From Streptomyces sp. A2-16 (GTDB taxonomy: Bacteria; Actinomycetota; Actinomycetes; Streptomycetales; Streptomycetaceae): a DNA stretch of 64,000 nt. Positions 7,895 through 16,369 of the stretch are shown here, one piece after another. The notes beneath the pieces were generated by a model. That model had not been told where the DNA came from. It was given only the letters and a program-made list of their open reading frames with translations, and made no database searches. The stretch lies in assembly GCF_018128905.1 (NCBI RefSeq), contig NZ_CP063808.1:5766001-5830000 (forward strand), read 5' to 3'. Each line of letters begins with the position of its first letter. Positions within the stretch are counted from its first letter, which is position 1. The translations under genes were made by a program, and so were the position numbers.

Positions 7895-9381
7895 ACGGCG
7901 TCCTCCTGCGCGCGGATCCGTCGGCGGCCGAGTACCAGGGTGCCGAGGAAGCCGAGCGCCAGGGCGGCCAGCACGCCGAGGTTGGCGTACGCCCAGGAGC
8001 CGGACTTGCCGCCGAGGCCGAACGGGTCGAGGAGATAGCCCTGCCAGTCCAGCCAGCTGGCGGCCGAGTTGGTGACCAGGCCCCAGCCGAGGGCGGTGGC
8101 AAGGAGGGTGAGGACGAGCGGGGCGAGCGGTACGTCGCCGTAGCGGCCGTTCGGGTGGTAGAGGTCGTCCTCGTCGTAGTCGCGGCGGCGCAGGGCGAGG
8201 TCGGCCAGCATGATGCCGCACCAGGCGGCGATGGGGACGCCGAGGGTGGTGAGGAAGCCCATGAACTGGCCGAGGAAGTCGTCGGCGAAGAACACGATGT
8301 AGACGGAGCCCGCGATCATCAGGACGCCGTCGACGAGCGCGGCCAGTGGGCGCGGGATCCTGAGGCCGGCGGACAGCAGGGCCAGGCCCGAGGAGTAGAT
8401 GTCGAGGACCGCTCCGCCGACCAGGCCTAGGACGGCGACGACGGCGAAGGGCACCAGGAACCAGGTGGGCAGGAGGGTGGTGAGCGCGCCGATGGGGTCG
8501 GCGGCGACGGCCGTGTTGAGGGTGGTGGACGAGCCGGCCAGCAGCAGTCCGAAGACCAGCAGGAGCAGGGGGGCCACGGAGGCGCCGAAGGTGGTCCAGC
8601 CGATCACGCCCCGGCTCGACGAAGTCCGGGGCAGATAGCGGGAGTAGTCGGCGGCGGCGTTGACCCAGCCGAGGCCGAAGCCGGTCATCATGAAGACGAG
8701 TGCGCCGATGAACTCCTGGGCGGAGCCCGCCGGGAGGGCACTGACGGTGCTCCAGTGGATGTGGTCGGCGACGAGACCGACGTAGACGAGGGTCAGTACG
8801 CCCGTCACGACGGTGATGACGGTCTGGAGCCGCATGATCAGGTCGAAGCCCATGACCCCGCCGACGACGGTCAGCCCGGCGACCACGATCAGTGCGACGA
8901 CCTGGGTCTGCGTGCCGCCGCCCCAGCCGAGCCGCCCGAAGACGGTCGCCGTGGCGAGTGTCGCGAGGGAGCACAGCACGGTCTCCCAGCCGACGGTGAG
9001 GATCCAGGAGACGACCGACGGGAGGCGGTTGCCGCGCACTCCGTAGGCGGCCCGGCTGAGCACCATCGTCGGGGCGGAGCCCCGCTTTCCGGCGACCGCG
9101 ACGAAGCCGCACAGCAGGAACGAGAAGACGATCCCGATCACGCCGGCCACGAGTGCCTGCCAGAAGGAGATGCCGAAGCCGAGCGCGAAGGAGCCGTAAC
9201 TCAGGCCGAGGATGGAGACGTTGGCGCCGAACCACGGCCAGAAGAGGGTCCGCGGGGTGCCCTTGCGTTCGGCGTCGCCGATCACGTCGAGCCCGTGCGT
9301 CTCCACTTGGAGCTGCCGGGTGGCGGATCTGTTGCCGGGGGATGCCGGGGAGCCGGTGGTGGTTCCCGAGGAGTCTGTCAT
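7891..9381 (-). CDS. NCS1-family (cytosine/purine/uracil/thiamine/allantoin) permease
   Basis: A 496-residue membrane protein with about 12 hydrophobic segments. The cytoplasmic N-terminus (about 40 residues) leads into LFWPWFGANVSILGLSYG, the characteristic first membrane segment of nucleobase:cation symporter-1 proteins, followed by GKRGSAPTMVLSRAAYG, also diagnostic. It should import a nucleobase-like or hydantoin-like compound with a proton or sodium ion. Coupled by stop-start overlap to the isochorismatase-type hydrolase. Confidence 0.9.
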   Translation of the reverse strand: MTDSSGTTTGSPASPGNRSATRQLQVETHGLDVIGDAERKGTPRTLFWPWFGANVSILGLSYGSFALGFGISFWQALVAGVIGIVFSFLLCGFVAVAGKRGSAPTMVLSRAAYGVRGNRLPSVVSWILTVGWETVLCSLATLATATVFGRLGWGGGTQTQVVALIVVAGLTVVGGVMGFDLIMRLQTVITVVTGVLTLVYVGLVADHIHWSTVSALPAGSAQEFIGALVFMMTGFGLGWVNAAADYSRYLPRTSSSRGVIGWTTFGASVAPLLLLVFGLLLAGSSTTLNTAVAADPIGALTTLLPTWFLVPFAVVAVLGLVGGAVLDIYSSGLALLSAGLRIPRPLAALVDGVLMIAGSVYIVFFADDFLGQFMGFLTTLGVPIAAWCGIMLADLALRRRDYDEDDLYHPNGRYGDVPLAPLVLTLLATALGWGLVTNSAASWLDWQGYLLDPFGLGGKSGSWAYANLGVLAALALGFLGTLVLGRRRIRAQEDAV

Positions 9382-9547
9382 CGTCGACCTGCCTGTTCGG
9401 ACGTGTTGGGGCGACCGTAGGCAGGGGGTGCGGGGCCGTCAATCACGCGACGCCCGCCGGACCCGCCCGGTGAGCCCGACCGGCGGCCAGAAGCTGGAGC
9501 ACGGCAGGAGGGTGCAATGCTCGGGCATCGGGACGTGCCCGTAACCC

Positions 9548-9563
9548 GGTGCGACAACGCACC
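9548..9563 (-). terminator. Short hairpin downstream of the DHFR-like gene
   Basis: GGTGCG (9548-9553) and CGCACC (9558-9563) with loop ACAA, about 40 bp beyond the minus-strand stop at 9605. A weak terminator candidate. Confidence 0.4.
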
Positions 9564-9604
9564 TCGCCCCACCACCACAACCAAGAAGGTGCTGGTCGGC
9601 CGGC

Positions 9605-10177
9605 TCAGCGACGGACGCGGTAGCGGATGTGCGTGGCCTCCGGCGTGTCGATCACCCGGACGATCTCCAGCTCGATCAGCGACGGCAGGACGTCGAACAG
9701 GCGACGGCCGGCACCGAGCAGCACCGGGATCTGATGGATCTGCACCTCATCCAGCACCCCGGCCTCAAGCGCCCGTTGCGCCGTGTACGCGCCGCGCACC
9801 TGCACGTCCTTGTCCCCGGCGGCGGCCTTGGCCTGTGCCATCGCGCTTTCGATCCCGTCGGTCACGTACGTCACCAACGGATAGCCCCAACGGGCGGCGG
9901 GGCCGGGCGGGCGGTGACTGGGCACGAAGATCGGGAGACCACCGTGATCACCGCCCCAGTGATCCATGAGCTCGGCAGTGCGTCGTCCCGCGAGCACCGC
10001 ACCGGCTGCGTTCCATTCGTCCTGGAACTGCGCGACCGGCCCGGACAGCGGGCCGGACTCGTCCTCCGGGTCGGCCCACTTGTGCAGTCGTTCGCCATCG
10101 TCGCCGCCCAGGAAATCGTTCGGATCGGAGATGTACCCGTCGAGCGACATCGACATGTCGAGCACTGATACGGACAC
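9605..10177 (-). CDS. Dihydrofolate-reductase/RibD C-terminal-fold protein
   Basis: A 190-residue single-domain protein of the dihydrofolate reductase family (RibD C-terminal type). The GTG at 10177 is chosen because AGGAGGT sits five bases upstream. Family signs: N-terminal DMSMSLDGYISDPND, middle LAGRRTAELMDHWGG, then QVRGAYTAQRALEAGVLDEVQIHQIPVLLGAGRRLFD, the NADPH-binding and substrate loop segment. Likely an NAD(P)H-dependent reductase; physiological substrate unknown. Monocistronic by spacing. Confidence 0.87.
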   Translation of the reverse strand: MSVSVLDMSMSLDGYISDPNDFLGGDDGERLHKWADPEDESGPLSGPVAQFQDEWNAAGAVLAGRRTAELMDHWGGDHGGLPIFVPSHRPPGPAARWGYPLVTYVTDGIESAMAQAKAAAGDKDVQVRGAYTAQRALEAGVLDEVQIHQIPVLLGAGRRLFDVLPSLIELEIVRVIDTPEATHIRYRVRR

Positions 10178-10268
10178 TTCGACCTCCTGTGGTTTCCATC
10201 CGGACCGGTTCAACTGTGCTGTAGACCCGGCGCGGCGGCATTACTCATCGGACATCGCAGCGGCAACA

Positions 10269-10280
10269 GCTCACGTGAGC
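10269..10280. promoter_or_regulatory. 12-bp perfect palindrome between AKR and DHFR-like genes
   Basis: GCTCACGTGAGC lies 92 bp upstream of the DHFR-like start and 41 bp beyond the aldo/keto reductase stop. It could be an operator; without a loop it is a poor terminator. Confidence 0.35.
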
Positions 10281-10320
10281 CTGCGGCGACCGTCCGTCGG
10301 GGGCGGCGGGTCGTACGGGT

Positions 10321-11319
10321 TCAGCGGTGCTTGACGCCCGCCTGGGCTCCGGGGGCGAGGGTGGGTTCGGTGACGGGGACGTCGCCGAGGGCCTGGTCGA
10401 CGGCGGCCAGCAGGTCGTCGGAGAGCTCCACCCCCGACGCGGCCGCGTTGGCGTGAACCTGCTCGGGGCGGGAGGCGCCGGTGATCGCGGAGGCGACCTC
10501 GCGGCGGCGCAGGACCCAGGCGAGCGCGAGGGCGGGCATGCTCATCCCCGCCTCCTCGGCGATCGGGGCGAGACGCTGGACCGCTTCGAGGATGGCGTCG
10601 CTGTAGACGAGGTCCTGGGACACCGCCATGTCCGCGGAGGCGAACCGGCTTCCTTCGGGGACGGGTTGCCCGGGCTTGTACTTGCCGGTGAGGACGCCCT
10701 GGGCGAGCGGCGACCAGACGATCTGGGAGATGCCGTTCGCGGCGCACAGACCGAACACCTCGGCCTCGGGGGCCTGCCAGAGCATGGAGTACTGCGGCTG
10801 GGAGGAGACGAACAGGTCGGGGCCGGCGAGGTCGATCGCGGCCTGGATCTGCTCGGGGGTCCACTCGCTGAAGCCGATGTAGCGGGCCTTGCCCTGCTCC
10901 ACGACCCTCCGGAACGCCTCGACGGTGTCCTCGATCGGCACGTCGGCGTCGAACCGGTGGGCCTGGTAGAGGTCGACGTGGTCCGTCCTGAGGCGGGTGA
11001 GGGACGCGTCGATCTGCTGGGCGATGTGCGCGGGGGACAGTCCCCGGTCGGCCGGATCGTCCGACATCGGGAAGTAGACCTTGGTGGCCAGGACGTAGGA
11101 GTCGCGGGGGTGGGAGGACAGGATCTCGCCCCAGGCGGTCTCGGCGGCGCCCCGTCCGTAGGCGTTGGCGGTGTCGAAGAAGTTGATGCCCGCGTCGAAG
11201 GCCGCCTCGGTGCAGGCGCGGGTCGCGTCCGCCTCGACGCCTCCGGAGTAGGTGAGCCAGGATCCCAGCGAGATCTCCGAGACGTGCAGGTCCGAACTGC
11301 CGAGTGCGCGGTACCGCAT
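10321..11319 (-). CDS. Aldo/keto reductase family oxidoreductase
   Basis: A 332-residue NADPH-dependent AKR, of the potassium-channel-beta-like (AKR6/YghZ) kind. The start at 11319 follows AAGGAG. The catalytic tetrad is traceable: Asp and Tyr in FFDTANAYGRG, Lys in LATKVYFP, His in LYQAHRFD. Cofactor segments SPLAQGVLTGKY and ITGASRPEQ are present. Monomeric cytosolic enzyme reducing aldehydes or ketones; substrate not evident. Confidence 0.93.
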   Translation of the reverse strand: MRYRALGSSDLHVSEISLGSWLTYSGGVEADATRACTEAAFDAGINFFDTANAYGRGAAETAWGEILSSHPRDSYVLATKVYFPMSDDPADRGLSPAHIAQQIDASLTRLRTDHVDLYQAHRFDADVPIEDTVEAFRRVVEQGKARYIGFSEWTPEQIQAAIDLAGPDLFVSSQPQYSMLWQAPEAEVFGLCAANGISQIVWSPLAQGVLTGKYKPGQPVPEGSRFASADMAVSQDLVYSDAILEAVQRLAPIAEEAGMSMPALALAWVLRRREVASAITGASRPEQVHANAAASGVELSDDLLAAVDQALGDVPVTEPTLAPGAQAGVKHR

Positions 11320-11440
11320 GGTTGTCGCTCCTTGTGTCGGGCCGGCCGCCGGCTCCGGGGCGGAGGGGCGAAGCCGCTTCCACACGGCTGTCCACGGGAT
11401 GGACGCCCCTGCCACACTCTCATCGATGCGGCGGCCTGTA

Positions 11441-11848
11441 TCACTCGGTGTCGAGCTGGTGATCCGCCCAGACGTAGCTCGCGGGCAGCAGGTCGGTGAT
11501 GCGCACGCTGCGGGTGCGGTCGTCCGTGCCGACGATGACCTCGATGTCGGGGAAGTAGTCGAGCAGGACCTGGCGACAGCGGCCGCACGGCGGAACGACC
11601 CCCCGGTCGCGGTCCCCCACGGCGACGATCGTGTCCAGTTCGTAGGCGCCCTGGGCGGCCGCCGTGCCGATGAGGACCAGTTCGGCGCAGGGGCCTCCCG
11701 TGAAGTGGTAGGCGTTCACGGCGGTGATGATCCGGCCGTCCCTGGCCCGGGCCGCGGCTGCCATGGTGTGGTTGTCGCCTCGGCAGCGCGTGCGGGCGAC
11801 GTGCGCCGCGGCCTGCACGAGTTCGTGGTCGACGGGGTGGGTCCGCAT
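11441..11848 (-). CDS. Cytidine deaminase-like zinc hydrolase
   Basis: A 135-residue small deaminase. Zinc ligands C54 (in PCAE, with catalytic E56), C88 and C91 (PPCGRC) match tetrameric cytidine deaminases and blasticidin-S deaminases. The start at 11848 has AGGAAG upstream. It lies 73 bp downstream of a MarR gene on the same strand. A nucleoside-salvage role or antibiotic-inactivating role are both possible; the sequence does not decide. Confidence 0.82.
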   Translation of the reverse strand: MRTHPVDHELVQAAAHVARTRCRGDNHTMAAAARARDGRIITAVNAYHFTGGPCAELVLIGTAAAQGAYELDTIVAVGDRDRGVVPPCGRCRQVLLDYFPDIEVIVGTDDRTRSVRITDLLPASYVWADHQLDTE

Positions 11849-11921
11849 GGTCGACTTCCTGCTTCCGTCGTCGGTCAAATGCTCCGGGAACCGTCCTGCG
11901 CGCCCGCTGGGCACGGCGCGC

Positions 11922-12479
11922 TCACCCTTCCCGCAGCGCTTTGTGGATCTCGCCCAGCGCACCGGTGAGCCGCGTGTAGTCGGCGCGGTCCAGCGGCGCG
12001 ACGAAGTACCGCTCGACGACCTCCGAGTGGACGGCGACGGCCCGGAGGAACACGCTGCGGCCGTGATCGGTGGGCTCCACGAGGACACTCCTGCGGTCCC
12101 CGGGTGACGGCACGCGGCACACCAGGCCGGCCTCTTCCATACGGTCGATCAGCCGGGTGATGCCGCTGCTGGTCAGCGTGAGGTCGTCGGCGAGCTCGCG
12201 CTGCGAGACCGCTTCGCCCGGCTGCCGGCAGAGCCGGATGAGGACCTCGAACATGGTGTGGCCGATCCCGCACTCGCGCCGCAGAGCGGCGTCGATCCGC
12301 TGCTCCAGGCGGGTGGCGGCCTTGATCAGCAGTCCGAAGTCGTGCACATGGGGGCTGTTCGCCGCGCGGGCGGCCTCGTCTCTGCGCCGGGTCGTGCCAT
12401 CCACTGTCCGCACCCTCTCGTGCCGCCGGTCCGCGTCCGCACTGCCGTGGCAGTTTACTGCGGCATCACCTACCGACAT
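11922..12479 (-). CDS. MarR-family transcriptional regulator
   Basis: Up to 185 residues from the ATG at 12479; the first 25 residues are poorly supported and a GTG at 12404 with GAGGG upstream is an alternative start. The winged helix spans roughly residues 85-150: VSQRELADDLTLTSSGITRLIDRMEEAGLV with the wing PSPGDRRSVLVEPTDHG. It is divergent from a PLP-dependent decarboxylase across an 86-bp space with clear palindromes, so it probably represses both directions. Cotranscribed in all likelihood with the deaminase-like gene. Confidence 0.87.
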   Translation of the reverse strand: MSVGDAAVNCHGSADADRRHERVRTVDGTTRRRDEAARAANSPHVHDFGLLIKAATRLEQRIDAALRRECGIGHTMFEVLIRLCRQPGEAVSQRELADDLTLTSSGITRLIDRMEEAGLVCRVPSPGDRRSVLVEPTDHGRSVFLRAVAVHSEVVERYFVAPLDRADYTRLTGALGEIHKALREG

Positions 12480-12490
12480 CTCAATTACTG

Positions 12491-12513
12491 AGCAATCAAT
12501 TGCTGACTAGTCA
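12491..12513. promoter_or_regulatory. Overlapping palindromic operators in the marR-decarboxylase divergent promoter
   Basis: AGCAAT-CA-ATTGCT (12491-12504) and TGACTAGTCA (12504-12513) are both perfect inverted repeats and lie directly on the -35 region of the plus-strand promoter. This is the arrangement expected of a MarR repressor site. Confidence 0.65.
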
Positions 12514-12528
12514 ACGAAGTTTTATGCT
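12500..12528 (+). promoter_or_regulatory. Predicted sigma70-type promoter of the PLP decarboxylase gene
   Basis: TTGCTG (-35, 12500-12505) and TATGCT (-10, 12523-12528) with an ideal 17-bp spacer, 38 bp upstream of the start codon. The -35 box is embedded in the MarR operator palindromes. Confidence 0.6.
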
Positions 12529-12565
12529 CGGCCTCCCCGGCGGAGCGTCGTAGAAGGGAAGTCCC

Positions 12566-13969
12566 ATGGACCTGCAGCACTGGCTGGGCCGAGCCACCGA
12601 GGCGATACAGGAGTGGGCCGACGGCTTCGGCCCCTACCAGCCGCACGCCTCGCTCGCCGTCGACGACGAGCGCTTCGCGGCCGCCTTCCACGAGTTCACG
12701 GGACGGCTGGGCGACAACTACCCCTTCTTCCACCCGCGCTACGCGGGGCAGATGCTCAAGCCGCCGCACCCGGCGGCCGTGGTCGGTTACCTCACCGCCA
12801 TGCTGATCAACCCCAACAACCACGCCCTGGACGGCGGTCCCGCGACCGCTCGGATGGAACGCGAGGTCGTCGCTCAGCTCGCTGCGATGTTCGGCTACGA
12901 CACCCACCTCGGCCATCTGACCACCAGCGGCACGATCGCCAACCTGGAGGCCCTGTTCGTCGCCCGCGAGCTGCACCCCGGCCAGGGGGTCGCCCACAGC
13001 GCCGACGCCCACTACACGCACGGCCGGATGTGCCACGTCCTGGGCATGAGGGGCCACCCCGTGCCCACCGACGAACGCGGCCGGATGCGCCTCGACGCCC
13101 TGGAGGACATCCTGCGCGGCGGCGAGGTGGGCACGGTGGTCCTCACCACCGGCACCACCGGCCTGGGCGCCGTCGACCCCGTGCACCAGGCCTTGGACCT
13201 GCGGGAACGCTACGGCGTCCGCCTCCATGTCGACGCCGCCTACGGCGGGTTCTTCACCCTGCTCGCCGGCGCCGACGGCCCCGAGGGGATTCCCGCGGAA
13301 CCCTGGCGGGCCGTCGCCCGGTGCGACTCCGTCGTCATCGACCCGCACAAGCACGGACTGCAGCCCTACGGCTGCGGCGCCGTCCTCTTCCGGGACCCGG
13401 AGGTCGGCCGCTTCTACCTGCACGACTCGCCGTACACCTACTTCACCTCCAGCGAGCTGCACCTCGGCGAGATCAGCCTGGAGTGCTCACGGGCCGGTGC
13501 CGCGGCCGCCGCCCTGTGGCTCACCTTCCAGCTCCTCCCGCCCACCACGGCCGGCCTCGGCCGCGTGCTGGCCGCCGGTCGCCGCGCCGCACTGCGCTGG
13601 TCGGACCTGATCACCGCGTCCGAGGTGCTGGAGCTGTACCAGCGGCCCGAGTTGGACATCGTCAGCTACTTCCCGCGGGTCGAACCGGCCACGCTGAGCG
13701 GCGTCGACACGGCCTCGGCCCGTGTCCTGGCGGACGGCATGGACAGCGCCGATCCGGTGTTCCTGAGCACCCTCAGGGCCGACCGCGAGGCGTTCACGGC
13801 ACGCCACCCGAAGCTCACCGCGGATGCCGACGGCGCGCGGATCCTGCGCAGCGTCCTGATGAAGCCGGAGTCCGAGCACCACGTGGAGCACGTCCACTCC
13901 CGGGTCGAGCAGCTCGCCCGCACCCAGTCCCGCGGCTCCTCCCCCGCGCGTCTGCTGCGATCGCAGTAG
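12566..13969 (+). CDS. PLP-dependent group II amino-acid decarboxylase
   Basis: A 467-residue pyridoxal-phosphate enzyme of the aromatic-amino-acid/glutamate decarboxylase (group II) superfamily. K262 in VVIDPHKHG is the PLP lysine, D223 in LHVDAAYGG binds the pyridine nitrogen, and the TTSGTIANLEAL segment (119-130) binds phosphate. Start follows GAAGGGAAG. It should release CO2 from an amino acid to give an amine; the substrate cannot be named. Repressed probably by the divergent MarR. The MMPL gene downstream is separated by a hairpin. Confidence 0.88.
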   Translation: MDLQHWLGRATEAIQEWADGFGPYQPHASLAVDDERFAAAFHEFTGRLGDNYPFFHPRYAGQMLKPPHPAAVVGYLTAMLINPNNHALDGGPATARMEREVVAQLAAMFGYDTHLGHLTTSGTIANLEALFVARELHPGQGVAHSADAHYTHGRMCHVLGMRGHPVPTDERGRMRLDALEDILRGGEVGTVVLTTGTTGLGAVDPVHQALDLRERYGVRLHVDAAYGGFFTLLAGADGPEGIPAEPWRAVARCDSVVIDPHKHGLQPYGCGAVLFRDPEVGRFYLHDSPYTYFTSSELHLGEISLECSRAGAAAAALWLTFQLLPPTTAGLGRVLAAGRRAALRWSDLITASEVLELYQRPELDIVSYFPRVEPATLSGVDTASARVLADGMDSADPVFLSTLRADREAFTARHPKLTADADGARILRSVLMKPESEHHVEHVHSRVEQLARTQSRGSSPARLLRSQ

Positions 13970-14013
13970 GGCCAAGTGTCTGCGCTCGGCCAACGACGAG
14001 AGAGCGCGGGACT

Positions 14014-14052
14014 GCGAGCGTGAGGGTGGGCCGGGATCACCGGCCCGCTCGC
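14014..14052 (+). terminator. Hairpin between decarboxylase and MMPL genes
   Basis: Outer arms GCGAGC (14014-14019) and GCTCGC (14047-14052) enclose inner arms GGGCCGG (14028-14034) and CCGGCCC (14040-14046) with loop GATCA. It ends 28 bp before the MMPL start, so it may terminate the decarboxylase message or act in the MMPL leader. Confidence 0.5.
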
Positions 14053-14079
14053 GTGGCGCACCGCTCGAAAGGCTCGTCG

Positions 14080-16272
14080 ATGTCCCCTCTCGCCCACTGG
14101 TGTCACAGGCACCGGCTCGCCGTCGTCCTGGTCTGGGTGGGCCTGCTGCTCGCCCTGGGGGCCGGGGTCGGTGCGGCCGGCAGTGCCTTCGGCAACGGTT
14201 CGACCTCGCAGGACACCGACTCGGCGAGGGCGACGGCCCTGCTGCAGCGGGCCTCCGACAGTGCGGCGGGCAAGAGCGGAAGGGTCGTCTGGCAGGCCGA
14301 CGGCGGCAAGGTCACCGAGCCGGCCGCCGAGCGGACGATGAGCGGTGTGCTCGAGCGCGTCTCCGCCGCTCCCGGGGTCGCCACCGTGACCGGCCCGTAC
14401 ACGACGACCGGCGCGGCCCAGGTGAGCGAGGACGGCACGACGGCCTACGCCACGGTCGCCTTCGACCAGGACGTGACCGACGCGCAGATCGATCACGTCG
14501 AGCGACTCGCGACCGCTGCGGAGTCGAACGGTCTGCACATCGCGCTCAACGGCCAGGCGTTCACCGCCGACCCCGAACCCAACGCGGTCGCCGACGCCAT
14601 GGGCATCGTCCTCGCCTTCGTGGTCCTGCTGTTCGTCTTCCGCGCGGTGTGGGTGGCGGTGCTGCCGATCGTGACGGCTGTCGTCGGCGTCGGCACCTCC
14701 GCGGTCGCGGTGATGCTGCTCAGCCACGTCATCACGCTGTCGGACACGACACTGACGCTCGGTTCGCTGATCGGTCTCGGCGTGGGCATCGACTACGCCC
14801 TGTTCATCGTCAACCGGCACCGCGCCAACCTCATGGCGGGCATGGGGGTCGCCGAGTCGACGGCCAAGGCCCTCAACACCTCGGGCCGGGCGGTGGTGTT
14901 CGCCGGCTTGACCGTCGTCGTCGCGCTGCTCGGGATGCTCACCCTGAACATCGGCATCATCAACGGCATGGCCATCGGCGCCGCCGTCACCGTCGCTCTG
15001 ACCGTGCTGGCCGCGATCACCCTCCTGCCCGCGCTGCTCGGCATGATCGGACCCCGGGTCCTCGGCCGCGCCGAGCGCCGGGCACTGGCCGCACCCGGAG
15101 GCGGCCCGCGGAGCGAAGACGGTGTGTGGGCCCGGTGGGCACGACGGGTGCAGGACCGGCCCAAGGCCCTCGGACTGCTCGCCCTGGCCATGCTGGCGGC
15201 GCTCGCCCTGCCGACCCTGACGCTGCGCCTGGGCGCGTCCGACGACGGCAACCTGCCCACGTCGTCGACGAACCGCCAGGCGTACGACATGATCGCGGAC
15301 GGTTTCGGGCCCGGCTTCAACGGGCCCCTGGTCCTCGCCGTGCAGGCCCCCACGGCGGCCGACAGGGCCGCCCAGGCGAAGCTCGTCACCGCGCTCGGGA
15401 AGGTCGACGGCGTCGCCCGTGCCGGCGCCGCCCCGATGAAGGAGGGACAGACGGTCGGCGTGATCTCCGTCGTCCCGACCACCTCCCCGCAGTCGGCGGC
15501 CACCTCCGAACTCATCGGCCACCTGCGCGAGGACGTGATCCCGCAGGCCGAGCAGGGCACCTCGCTGAAGGTCTACGTCGGCGGGACCACCGCGAGCAAC
15601 GACGACTTCGCGTCGGTCCTGATGTCCAAGCTCCCGCTGTTCGTGCTGGTGATCGCGGCGCTCGGTTTCCTGCTGCTGACCGTCGCCTTCCGCAGTCTGC
15701 TCATCCCCGCCGTCGGGGCCGTGCTGAACCTCCTCAGCATCGGGGTGGCCTTCGGCGCGATCGTGATGGTCTTCCAGTACGGCTTCGGCGCCTCGCTCCT
15801 CGGACTCGGCGCCGCCGGACCGATCGAGTCGTTCGTCCCGATCCTGGTCGTCGGCATCATGTTCGGCCTGTCCATGGACTACCAGGTCTTCCTCGTCAGC
15901 CGGATGCGCGAGGAGTGGGCCCGCACCGGCGACAGCCACCGGGCCGTGCGGGTCGGCCAGGCCGAGACCGGCAAGGTGATCGCCGTCGCGGCCGCCATCA
16001 TGTTCTGTGTCTTCGGCTCCTTCGTGTTCGGCGGTATGCGGGTGATCTCCGAGTTCGGCGTGAGCCTCGCCGTGGCCGTCGCCCTCGACTCGCTGCTGAT
16101 CCGGATGGTGGTCGTCCCGGCCCTCATGCACCTGTGCGGGCACGCGAACTGGTGGCTGCCGCGCCGCCTGGACAAGGCACTGCCCCACGTGTCCGTCGAG
16201 GGCCCCTCGGAGGAGCCGGTACCGCCGCGGCACCCGGTCCGTGAGCCGCAGCCTGCCGGACTGACCGACTGA
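14080..16272 (+). CDS. MMPL-family RND-type membrane transporter
   Basis: A 730-residue protein with two repeats, each of one membrane helix, an extracytoplasmic domain and about five further helices. The first helix is at residues 10-32; helix clusters lie at about 175-330 and 505-690. The diagnostic GLGVGIDYALFIVNRHR (first half) and VGIMFGLSMDYQVFLVSRMREEW (second half) motifs carry the intramembrane Asp-Tyr pairs of proton-driven MMPL exporters. Expected to export a lipid, siderophore or small molecule. The tail after residue 695 is Pro-rich and cytoplasmic. Its proximity to the decarboxylase suggests, without proving, linked function. Confidence 0.92.
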   Translation: MSPLAHWCHRHRLAVVLVWVGLLLALGAGVGAAGSAFGNGSTSQDTDSARATALLQRASDSAAGKSGRVVWQADGGKVTEPAAERTMSGVLERVSAAPGVATVTGPYTTTGAAQVSEDGTTAYATVAFDQDVTDAQIDHVERLATAAESNGLHIALNGQAFTADPEPNAVADAMGIVLAFVVLLFVFRAVWVAVLPIVTAVVGVGTSAVAVMLLSHVITLSDTTLTLGSLIGLGVGIDYALFIVNRHRANLMAGMGVAESTAKALNTSGRAVVFAGLTVVVALLGMLTLNIGIINGMAIGAAVTVALTVLAAITLLPALLGMIGPRVLGRAERRALAAPGGGPRSEDGVWARWARRVQDRPKALGLLALAMLAALALPTLTLRLGASDDGNLPTSSTNRQAYDMIADGFGPGFNGPLVLAVQAPTAADRAAQAKLVTALGKVDGVARAGAAPMKEGQTVGVISVVPTTSPQSAATSELIGHLREDVIPQAEQGTSLKVYVGGTTASNDDFASVLMSKLPLFVLVIAALGFLLLTVAFRSLLIPAVGAVLNLLSIGVAFGAIVMVFQYGFGASLLGLGAAGPIESFVPILVVGIMFGLSMDYQVFLVSRMREEWARTGDSHRAVRVGQAETGKVIAVAAAIMFCVFGSFVFGGMRVISEFGVSLAVAVALDSLLIRMVVVPALMHLCGHANWWLPRRLDKALPHVSVEGPSEEPVPPRHPVREPQPAGLTD

Positions 16273-16303
16273 GAGCGGCCGTCGCGTCGTACGGAGAAGA
16301 CAG

Positions 16304-16353
16304 GCGCGGGCCGGTGAACGGCCGGGGTGGGCCCGGCCGCCGACGGCCCGCGC
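16304..16353 (+). terminator. Nested hairpin downstream of the MMPL gene
   Basis: Outer arms GCGCGGGCC (16304-16312) and GGCCCGCGC (16345-16353); inner arms CGGCCGGG (16319-16326) and CCCGGCCG (16332-16339). It lies between the MMPL stop and the kinase start at 16370, leaving little room for a separate kinase promoter downstream of it. Confidence 0.55.
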
Positions 16354-16369
16354 TCCTTACAGTGAGGAA

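Noticed and set aside
12613..14079. Open frame joining upstream DNA to the MMPL gene, suggesting a giant fusion
   Set aside because: The upstream part is Arg/Pro-rich and lies out of frame within the PLP decarboxylase gene; the MMPL protein begins normally at 14080 with its own ribosome-binding site.
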